Shown one piece after another: positions 7,977-13,301 of a stretch of DNA of 13,301 nucleotides (positions within the stretch are counted from its first letter, which is position 1; each line of letters opens with the position of its first letter). Source of the DNA: 1-14-2-50-31-20 sp965370315 (GTDB lineage: Bacteria > Bacteroidota > Ignavibacteria > Ignavibacteriales > Melioribacteraceae); NCBI GenBank assembly GCA_965370315.1, contig CBDUTO010000120.1, forward strand, positions 1-13,301, written 5' to 3'. A program made the position numbers and the translations under genes. The notes under the pieces were generated by a model. The model was not told where the DNA came from and did not search any database. It was given only the letters and a program-made list of their open reading frames with translations.

Positions 7977-8124
7977 TCAGCTCCGTTTTTGCCAGTTGTT
8001 AGTTTTCTTTCCAAACAAAGCATTTTTTGGATCTATTTTTTTTATCCTTTCTTGGTAAAGAAATCCATTTAATAGAATCCATGCTAGTTTTTCCTAAACC
8101 AAAGTTTGCAATGTGTAATTCGGT
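7977..8124 (-). pseudogene. Possible frameshifted coding remnant
   Basis: Two overlapping minus-strand frames without a start codon read like pieces of one protein. The frame open 8124 to 7999 begins TELHIANFGLGKTSMDSIKW; the frame open 8093 to 7977 continues as LNGFLYQERIKKIDPKNALF and ends NNWQKRS before a stop. A single frameshift near 8060-8080 would join them. No family is recognised, and in AT-rich DNA short open stretches are common, so this is tentative. The rest of the 254-base gap 7931-8184 shows nothing. Confidence 0.22.
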
Positions 8125-8184
8125 TTATTTATAAATGAGTCTTAAACATATCAACAAAATCGATTTAATCCCTTTTATACATTG

Positions 8185-9222
8185 TTATAATTCTTTTTTA
8201 TTTCTCAATATTTTTACAATACGGTTAATTACTATTTCAGATAAATTCCAGTCGTATCCATCAAAATTAGTTGTATTAATAAATTGAATGACAACCGTGT
8301 TGATCTCTTTGTGATATTCTGCAAGGCTCTGATAGCCAGGGACTAAACCTCCATGTTCGTATACGTAAATGGAAGAGTAGATTTCCTGTTCCCCATTGTT
8401 AAATACTGAGCCATCGTTTAATGCCCTCAAGAATATACCTACATCCTCTGCTGTCGCTAACATTCCATTTTCATTTGTTTTAAAATCGTCATCGACACCA
8501 ACATAATAGCCACTCATAACATCATCAATATTCACTTCTTTAAGAGAAAAAAATGTATTGTTTAGTTCGAGTGGTATCAATATTTCCTCCTTGATATATT
8601 GCTGATGGCTATAACCGACTACTTTATAAATAATCTCCCGAAGCAACAAATAATTAGTATTTGAATATTCATAACCATTATCCGGTTCAAAGCTAGCTGG
8701 CAAATCAAGGGCAAATTCAAGGGCCTTTTTACCGTTTTCCTGTTCGTCCTCCCAATAAGTGGGATTATTTGTAAAGTTAGGAATACCACTCCGATGTTGC
8801 ACCATCAAACGTAGTGTGATTTTATCTGAATGTTCAATCCTGCCCACAAGTTCTGGATAGTAATCAGCGAGTGTTTTATCTAAAGATAAGCGGCCATCAT
8901 TTACTAATTTAGTAATAGCAACAGCGACATACAACTTACTGATACTGGCAATCTTGAATAAGGCTTTCGGGTTAGCAGGTATTTTGTTTTTTCGATCGTG
9001 CCAACCAGAAGTATAAAACGCTGGTGGTTTGTCTGCTTCGTCTACGTATACAATCATTCCATCAAATCCGTGATCAATTGCTTCATTTACTTGTTCTTGA
9101 ACCGTATCAGGCAGTGGTAATATCCAAGCCCATACCAAAATCCATGGTACGTAGAACATGGAGATTGTGGTTGAAATAAGCAATACTATTCTGAGTATTT
9201 GTTTTGTTTGTTTCTTCTTCAT
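8185..9222 (-). CDS. Class C beta-lactamase-like serine hydrolase, membrane-anchored
   Basis: 345 residues. A basic N-terminus and one hydrophobic segment (about 10-36) act as signal anchor or uncleaved leader, placing the domain outside the cytoplasm. The penicillin-binding/beta-lactamase catalytic set is complete: Ser93-x-x-Lys96 in IASISKLY, Tyr186-Ser-Asn188 in YEYSNTNYLLL, and His290-Gly-Gly292 in YEHGGLVPGYQS in place of Lys-Thr-Gly. Proteins of this type include D-aminopeptidases, esterases and carboxypeptidases; true beta-lactam resistance should not be assumed. GAAAGGA at 9232-9238 supports the start. Two 60-base lines counted here (8341-8400 and 9001-9060) are 40 and 43% G+C, against 37% at 7081-7140 and 27% at 11341-11400, a hint of separate origin. 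A 14-base direct repeat flanks the gene. Confidence 0.9.
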   Translation of the reverse strand: MKKKQTKQILRIVLLISTTISMFYVPWILVWAWILPLPDTVQEQVNEAIDHGFDGMIVYVDEADKPPAFYTSGWHDRKNKIPANPKALFKIASISKLYVAVAITKLVNDGRLSLDKTLADYYPELVGRIEHSDKITLRLMVQHRSGIPNFTNNPTYWEDEQENGKKALEFALDLPASFEPDNGYEYSNTNYLLLREIIYKVVGYSHQQYIKEEILIPLELNNTFFSLKEVNIDDVMSGYYVGVDDDFKTNENGMLATAEDVGIFLRALNDGSVFNNGEQEIYSSIYVYEHGGLVPGYQSLAEYHKEINTVVIQFINTTNFDGYDWNLSEIVINRIVKILRNKKEL

Positions 9223-9265
9223 ATTGTCACATCCTTTCAGGACGTTGCACTTTCATTAAATTTCT

Positions 9266-9420
9266 CACAACATTCTCAATATATACAATGTCTGTATCGG
9301 TGAGTATAAGAATAGTAGCCGATTGCGCGGCACTCTCCAGTCAAGTTACAAAAAAGTTAAAGCGGGCTACAACCCTTGAATTTACTACTGTCCCGGCTAT
9401 TATTTTTATACATTGTTGTG
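9266..9420. repeat. Long imperfect palindrome bounded by CACAACA/TGTTGTG
   Basis: The 311-base gap 9223-9533 holds no gene. Its core begins with CACAACA (9266-9272) and ends with TGTTGTG (9414-9420), perfect inverted copies. Inside, 9305-9321 (TATAAGAATAGTAGCCG) pairs with 9394-9410 (CGGCTATTATTTTTATA) at 15 of 17 positions around about 70 bases with little internal symmetry. The design resembles a recombination-site or structured spacer, but the ends do not match the classical integron attC cores (RYYYAAC/GTTRRRY). It lies 44 bases upstream of the hydrolase start codon and therefore also covers its likely promoter region. Confidence 0.6.
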
Positions 9421-9447
9421 TTTTCGTACTTTATTTTTCAATCTCTT

Positions 9448-9465
9448 GTTGGCGTTGGCGTTGGC
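9448..9465. repeat. Three tandem GTTGGC hexamers
   Basis: Three perfect copies of GTTGGC in the non-coding spacer between the palindrome and the end of the AlbA_2 gene. The stretch after it (9466-9530) is G/T-rich on the plus strand and contains no gene. From memory, similar GCCAACGCC-type spacer sequence recurs in Bacteroidota accessory regions; that needs a search to confirm. Confidence 0.85.
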
Positions 9466-9533
9466 AAAGACATACTCTTTTACAATTTTGGGTTTGTGTT
9501 TGCGGCTTGTGTGAATTGCAAATGTGTATGGCT

Positions 9534-11057
9534 CTATGTGATAGCTAGTTTGTCATTAACTGCTTCCAATTTTAGTTTAAAATCTTCATTTAATTTATAA
9601 ACGCCTGATTTTGTAGCACCTTCAAATACAATGAATTGATGTGCCTTTAACAAAGCCATATCTCTTTGCATAGTGGCTCTTGCTACATCAAATGCTAGCA
9701 TTAAATCTTTTAAGCTTTTGCCATCTTCTACATAAATAAATAATGTTTCTTTAATAAGTCTTTCAATTACAACATCACTTGCAGCATCATTTACAGCATC
9801 ATTTACAGCATCACGAATAAATCTTTTTGTAGCATCACTTGCAGCATCACTTGCAGCATCACTTGCAGCATCACTTCGTTCTTTCTTTTCAACAAGTCCT
9901 TTAGGGCCATTAAAAGTAAGTACAATACTACTAGATGTTTCTTTCCATTCAGGTACTCGTAAACCCGCATCTTTACATTCTTCAATTACTCTTATTGTAC
10001 CTCTACCTAGTTTATCAACCAAACCATTTAGAAAAACTATATGTGCAACGTCAGGATTAACTGGATGAGAATCGTGATTTCTCTTTAAATCACGTATTTT
10101 AATATCATCAGGAAGTTTACCACTATTGGAAATCACAAATCTATCAGGATAAACGCTGATAGTTACACTACTCGAAAAACTACTATAATCTCGATGCATT
10201 AAGGCATTAATGATTCCTTCTTGTAAAGCTCTTTTAGGAAAAGAAAAGTCTAAACGTTTCCATTGGTTTTTATCAAATACACTTCTAATACCTAGGCCAT
10301 TTACATATTTTTCTAATTCATCTCTTACTGTAAATAGGTTTCCTTCTAATATTTCATTCCTAATTAAATGCTCGTCTGTTTTTCCTTCGGCATATTCAGT
10401 AAGGCGCACTCTAACTTGTGGAATAAACTTGCTTGGTTTTTTTGCAAATAATACAACGCAGGCATTTGTGAAAGAGCCATTGATGTATAAGCCATAATGA
10501 GTTAAAAACTCTAGAATATCATCACTTTCAAAATTGCTGCGATGATTTTTGCGGGATTCTGTAATTGTTTTACTAATTAGTTTTTTATCTAAATTGTCTA
10601 ATTCAACTCCAAGTGTAATTTGTCTTTCCCAGTGCTGTTCAGACAATTGTCTGTCGTGTATGAGATTCGAAATTTCTTTGGAAGTAGCTTTTTGTGTAGA
10701 AGTTCCTCTACGATAATAAATATTGCTATCAAAAATATAAGGTTGCTTAGAACCACCCCAAACTTTAAAAATGAGTAATTCTTTTTGACCCAAAATCTCA
10801 ACAGAAATTGTAATGGGAGCATCAGGAACTATTACATTAATTAAATAGGCTTGCATTTCAGCTTTGTATCTAACAGCATCTTCTAAACCAACTGCTTTAC
10901 CATTATCGGTTACACCAACAACAACACGTCCGCCATCTGCATTTAATAAAGCACAAAGATTTCTTGCAATACTATCTTTTCGAACAACTTCCATAAATTC
11001 AAGCTGTTCGCTTTCGCCCTGTTTTAACAGGTTTTTTAAAAGTTGTTCATTACTCAT
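9534..11057 (-). CDS. AlbA_2 / HATPase / winged-helix protein (putative DNA-binding ATPase)
   Basis: 507 residues. Residues about 14-130 are an AlbA_2 (Schlafen-type) domain: ESEQLEFMEVV, then LNADGGRVVVGVTDNGKAVGL (39-59) and the basic YYRRGTSTQ (114-122). Residues about 272-375 form a GHKL-like ATPase domain with an N-box-like ALQEGIINALMHRDY (277-291) and GRGTIRVIEE (351-360). Residues 395-430 are nine tetrapeptide repeats. The C-terminus (about 435-492) looks like a winged helix: SLKDLMLAFDVARATMQRDM, then a VYKLN wing. Proteins of this architecture are usually annotated as transcriptional regulators or RecG-like ATP-binding proteins; substrate and DNA target are unknown. Its ATG overlaps the end of the DUF4062 gene by 8 bases, which points to translational coupling and a shared task. 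Confidence 0.9.
   Translation of the reverse strand: MSNEQLLKNLLKQGESEQLEFMEVVRKDSIARNLCALLNADGGRVVVGVTDNGKAVGLEDAVRYKAEMQAYLINVIVPDAPITISVEILGQKELLIFKVWGGSKQPYIFDSNIYYRRGTSTQKATSKEISNLIHDRQLSEQHWERQITLGVELDNLDKKLISKTITESRKNHRSNFESDDILEFLTHYGLYINGSFTNACVVLFAKKPSKFIPQVRVRLTEYAEGKTDEHLIRNEILEGNLFTVRDELEKYVNGLGIRSVFDKNQWKRLDFSFPKRALQEGIINALMHRDYSSFSSSVTISVYPDRFVISNSGKLPDDIKIRDLKRNHDSHPVNPDVAHIVFLNGLVDKLGRGTIRVIEECKDAGLRVPEWKETSSSIVLTFNGPKGLVEKKERSDAASDAASDAASDATKRFIRDAVNDAVNDAASDVVIERLIKETLFIYVEDGKSLKDLMLAFDVARATMQRDMALLKAHQFIVFEGATKSGVYKLNEDFKLKLEAVNDKLAIT
9769..9876. repeat. Nine 12-base tandem repeats inside the AlbA_2 gene
   Basis: On the plus strand the unit is GCAGCATCACTT. Copies at 9841, 9853 and 9865 are perfect; those at 9769, 9781, 9793, 9805 and 9829 are near-copies. 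The 12 bases at 9817-9828 have drifted away but keep the register, giving exactly 9 x 12 = 108 bases. They code for residues 395-430: SDAA three times, SDAT, KRFI, RDAV, NDAV, NDAA, SDVV. Because the unit is a multiple of three, copy-number change would lengthen or shorten the linker without a frameshift. The three identical copies imply recent slippage or duplication. Confidence 0.95.
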
Positions 11058-11628
11058 TTTCTTCTTTATTAATGTTATCTAAATCAGTTTTAAATCTGTT
11101 TTTATTCTCAAATTGAGTTGTCACAAACTCAGCACCGTCAAGGGAGTATTTATAAAATTCTTGTGCCCAAAGTCTTTTATTCATAGGTTGTCCATCACCA
11201 ACCGCATCATTGTACATATCTATAACTCGAAGGTCGTCCATAACGGGAGTTTTAGTTTTTAAAACAAAATCTGTACGGTCTCCTTTGTTATCAATCATAA
11301 ATTGTTGTAATAACTGTCGAGTAAAAGCAACATCGTGATGCGCAAGAAAACCTCTAGGTTTATTTATCTCAATTGCTTTTTTAAATTCTTTATGTGTAAT
11401 GCCTGAACCATAGAAAGGATATATTATACCAAAAAAGAAATCACAATCTTCTACAGCAATTAAACAAGACTCTTCTGGAGATTTTCCAGGTACATTATAG
11501 ACCGTTCCCATATGCGAACACATCACATCATAACCGTACCCTTTTAGGGTTGCGTAAATTTGCTCTATCTCTGTTTTAAAATGATTAACAATAGATGACA
11601 GCATTATTTTAAATTTCTTTTTTGCCAT
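11050..11628 (-). CDS. DUF4062-domain protein
   Basis: 192 residues. The first 95 match DUF4062, a Rossmann-like TIR/SEFIR-related fold: KIMLSSIVNHFKTEIEQIY (7-25) corresponds to the FxSSTxxDLxxER opening, followed by AVEDCDFFFGIIYPFYGSG (58-76) and the acidic turn ITHKEFKKAIEINKP (77-91). The rest (about 100-192) is largely helical and unrecognised. DUF4062 is found at the front of signalling NTPases and in accessory islands of bacteria; a ligand-sensing or protein-interaction role is inferred, not shown. No catalytic residues can be named. No good Shine-Dalgarno precedes the ATG. The stop codon lies inside the start of the AlbA_2 gene (8-base overlap), and the XRE gene ends 55 bases upstream. 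Confidence 0.85.
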   Translation of the reverse strand: MAKKKFKIMLSSIVNHFKTEIEQIYATLKGYGYDVMCSHMGTVYNVPGKSPEESCLIAVEDCDFFFGIIYPFYGSGITHKEFKKAIEINKPRGFLAHHDVAFTRQLLQQFMIDNKGDRTDFVLKTKTPVMDDLRVIDMYNDAVGDGQPMNKRLWAQEFYKYSLDGAEFVTTQFENKNRFKTDLDNINKEENE

Positions 11629-11683
11629 TGATTGTTGCTTATTTTAATGGTTTAATTCTTGCCATATTTTTCTTTCGTCTAAT

Positions 11684-11878
11684 TCACTTTTTACTGCTTA
11701 CAATTAACTTTTTTACATCAACATCAAGAATATTAGAAATTTCATTTAATACTTCAAGTCTTGGCTGTTGTCTGTTTAGCACATATCCATTGACAATGTT
11801 GTAGCTTCTACTTAACCTTTCGGCTAGCCACTTCTGCTTAATTCCCATTTCATCCAATACTTCTTTTATCCTATTCAT
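11684..11878 (-). CDS. XRE-family helix-turn-helix regulator
   Basis: A 64-residue protein that is essentially one Cro/C1-type helix-turn-helix: MGIKQKWLAERLSRSY (11-26) gives helices 1-2, NIVNGYVLNRQQPRLEVL the recognition helix and turn, and NEISNILDVDVKKLIV helices 4-5. It has no sensor or dimerisation extension, typical of small autoregulators of mobile or toxin/defence operons. It is the first gene of the XRE-DUF4062-AlbA_2 unit, so it likely represses or tunes that operon from the 219-base upstream gap (11879-12097). That gap is AT-rich, has a T-run at 11934-11940 on the plus strand, and shows no clear operator. Confidence 0.87.
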   Translation of the reverse strand: MNRIKEVLDEMGIKQKWLAERLSRSYNIVNGYVLNRQQPRLEVLNEISNILDVDVKKLIVSSKK

Positions 11879-12050
11879 TTTGTCAGAATTAGAACTGCAA
11901 TATAGTAAAAAGATTTATTCCCCTTTTTTTAGTGTATAAAACATCTGAAATATGTTTATTAAGCGTTGTAAAAAATTAAGCTCTTTTGTTTTTTTTATGG
12001 AAGACTTTTATGTTTGCAAAAAATCAAATGTGCTTAATGTGTGTCTGGTT

Positions 12051-12070
12051 CTAGTATGAAACACAACATG
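12051..12070 (-). repeat. Inverted spacer motif downstream of the secreted phosphodiesterase-like gene
   Basis: Read on the minus strand this is CATGTTGTGTTTCATACTAG, resembling the plus-strand sequence at 9411-9430 (CATTGTTGTGTTTTCGTACT) with one small gap and few changes. The complementary CACAACA on the plus strand is at 12062-12068. With the TGTTGTG at 12974-12980 it brackets the gene between them as an inverted pair. Confidence 0.45.
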
Positions 12071-12097
12071 GAATATCACGGATTAAATGTATTTCGT

Positions 12098-12958
12098 TTA
12101 TTGGGTATAACCTTTGTTGCCGGTAGTCTCTATTATTTCAACTAGTACAGGAAAATGATCGGAAATATATAAGTTGTTTATCCTTCTGTCATCAACATGT
12201 CTATAGTTTTTAATCCTCAGATTTTTTGTAAGAATGTAATCAATCCTTTTTTTTACAATCAATTTATTATTAAAACCACTAAATGTCCCATGGGGACCAT
12301 AATGTGGTTTTTCCGAAATTTCAACCGCATCATCTAATTCTTGTCGCAAAACTTGTATTGGTTCATCTTGTGATTCACAATTTAAATCTCCCATTACTAT
12401 TAATCTGCTTTCATTCAAGCCAAATTCAATTATCTTTTTAAGAATTAATTCAGATGACATTTTTCGTGATATTTTTCCAATATGGTCAAAATGACAATTA
12501 AATATAAATATTGAATCTTTTGTGTTTTTATTTATGAATGCACCATAAGTTGATATTCTTTCCATAGAAGCATCCCAACCAACGGAAACAGTATCAGGTG
12601 TCTGTGACAACCAGAAAGTCTTGGTCTCAATAAGCTTAAACTTTGTTGAATCAAAAATAATTGCTACAAATTCCCCCTTTTGCTTACCATCATCTCTTCC
12701 TACACCGATATAATTGTAGCCATTTAACTTATCAACAATAAATTCTAACTGATTACTTAAACCTTCTTGAATTCCTAAAAATTCAGGATGGTAAAAATCA
12801 ATTAATTGTACTACTTCTTCTTTTCTATTCTCCCACCAATTTACTCCATCATTTGGATTGTTATATCTAATATTAAAGGACATTATTTTTGTTTGACCAA
12901 ATCCATTAATACAGTTAAACAGTAGTACTAGTATTATTATATTTCTCTTTAATTTCAT
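12098..12958 (-). CDS. Secreted endonuclease/exonuclease/phosphatase-fold enzyme
   Basis: 286 residues with a cleavable signal peptide (1-22, ending GFGQ before TKIMSFNIRY). All EEP-fold (DNase I-like) active-site motifs are present: Asn29 in SFNIRY, Glu65 in IQEG, His156 in NCHFDH, Asp191 and Asn193 in GDLN, Asp240 in RIDYI, and Asp267-His268 in SDHFP. It should be a magnesium-dependent phosphodiesterase or phosphatase acting outside the cytoplasm. The GVGRDDGKQKGE and TFWLSQTPD stretches are typical of the common secreted subfamily whose substrate (nucleic acid, sugar-phosphate or lipid head group) is not settled. AAAGGA at 12965-12970 supports the start. It appears to be a single-gene unit, and it is not close enough to the XRE operon (219-base gap) to share its transcript with certainty. 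Confidence 0.93.
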   Translation of the reverse strand: MKLKRNIIILVLLFNCINGFGQTKIMSFNIRYNNPNDGVNWWENRKEEVVQLIDFYHPEFLGIQEGLSNQLEFIVDKLNGYNYIGVGRDDGKQKGEFVAIIFDSTKFKLIETKTFWLSQTPDTVSVGWDASMERISTYGAFINKNTKDSIFIFNCHFDHIGKISRKMSSELILKKIIEFGLNESRLIVMGDLNCESQDEPIQVLRQELDDAVEISEKPHYGPHGTFSGFNNKLIVKKRIDYILTKNLRIKNYRHVDDRRINNLYISDHFPVLVEIIETTGNKGYTQ

Positions 12959-12973
12959 GATTTTTCCTTTTAC

Positions 12974-13000
12974 TGTTGTGCGTTCGTATTTATTTTTGAA
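12974..13000. repeat. Second copy of the GTTGTG spacer motif
   Basis: 12975-13000 aligns with 9415-9441 over 26-27 bases with one gap and about 23 identities: both begin GTTGTG, share TTCGTA, then TTTATTTTT and AA. It sits 16 bases before the ATG of the EEP-fold gene, between a normal ribosome-binding site and upstream DNA. The shared sequence is non-coding at both places. Confidence 0.65.
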
Positions 13001-13301
13001 GTTAAATCAGTTTTACTATTAAGCAATTTTCATTCAAAAATTAAGTATAAAGGCTTTGTAACTTGCTTCCCCAAGTTTAACAATGGTATAATTACCATCT
13101 TTACTTACCATAGTATTGATAATCGTTTATAGCGTTTTCCATATTAATGATAAGTCCCCTTAACCGTTAGTAAAGATAATCAGATTAACGTTTCATTTCA
13201 TATTAATTTGAAAGTTATTGTATGATGTCATGATTTAGTTTTACCTCTAACGTCAGTCTGTCTAAAAAGCACAGAATAGGCTATATTTTTTAACAGATTA
13301 G
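13001..13301. other. Right-end region without a recognisable gene
   Basis: No open frame of note on either strand. It contains a perfect AT-rich hairpin, ATGGTA (13083-13088) with TACCAT (13093-13098) around TAAT, and a partial echo TTACCATAG about ten bases later. It may hold the promoter of the EEP-fold gene or of a gene beyond the right edge. Confidence 0.5.

Noticed and set aside
8185..9222. Antibiotic-resistance beta-lactamase
   Set aside because: The catalytic set is shared with esterases and D-peptidases, the third motif is His-Gly-Gly, and the membrane-anchored layout is that of the general serine hydrolase family.
9266..9420. Classical integron attC site
   Set aside because: The palindromic layout fits loosely, but the end cores read GTTGTGT and ACACAAC, which break the GTTRRRY/RYYYAAC consensus, and no integrase is in the window.
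9204..9600. Plus-strand open frames across the spacer between the hydrolase and AlbA_2 genes
   Set aside because: They overlap both flanking genes antisense, have low-complexity hydrophobic or cysteine-rich sequence, and no plausible ribosome-binding site.
9769..9876. CRISPR-like array
   Set aside because: The repeats are 12 bases, contiguous without unique spacers, and lie in frame within a long coding gene.
10210..11082. Plus-strand open frames antisense to the AlbA_2 gene
   Set aside because: They mirror conserved AlbA_2 and ATPase motifs on the minus strand and have no recognisable domain of their own.

Overview
The window is AT-rich (about one third G+C by eye) and looks like a chromosome segment from the Bacteroidota/Ignavibacteriota side of the tree. 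The hints are a lipoprotein with a Leu-Ser-Cys lipobox, a secreted enzyme whose leader ends in Phe-Gly-Gln, mixed ribosome-binding-site quality, and housekeeping families common in that group. The assignment is an inference; there is no rRNA or marker gene here to settle it. I see no tRNA, rRNA, CRISPR array, transposase or integrase.

Bases 1-7930 read as ordinary metabolic chromosome. On the plus strand are the 3' part of an L-asparaginase (its start lies off the left edge), an ATP-cone/uridine-kinase-like nucleoside kinase and an M28 zinc aminopeptidase lipoprotein. Facing them on the minus strand are a LamB-like outer-membrane porin with a clear terminator, an ArsC-family thioredoxin-fold protein and a low-molecular-weight tyrosine phosphatase. 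A PLP enzyme of the ACC deaminase/D-cysteine desulfhydrase family is divergent from the phosphatase, and a small three-helix membrane protein follows. A compact palindromic element (6007-6092) that folds on paper into a cloverleaf lies between the phosphatase and ArsC-like genes.

Bases 7931-13301 look accessory, with every gene on the minus strand. In transcription order from the right they are a secreted endonuclease/exonuclease/phosphatase-fold enzyme, a tight three-gene unit (XRE-type regulator, DUF4062 protein, AlbA_2/HATPase/winged-helix protein), and a membrane-anchored class C beta-lactamase-like serine hydrolase. The last two genes of the unit overlap by 8 bases. The third carries nine in-register 12-base repeats coding for Ser-Asp-Ala-Ala-type tetrapeptides just before its C-terminal helix-turn-helix. 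Left of the hydrolase lies a possible decayed gene remnant.

The accessory genes are separated by non-coding spacers that share CACAACA/TGTTGTG boundary motifs, a long imperfect palindrome (9266-9420), and a 26-27-base near-repeat at 9415-9441 and 12975-13000. This suggests a gene-cassette-like or island organisation. The best candidates for something new are the XRE-DUF4062-AlbA_2 unit as a possible defence or signalling module and the repeated spacer elements that bound the accessory genes.
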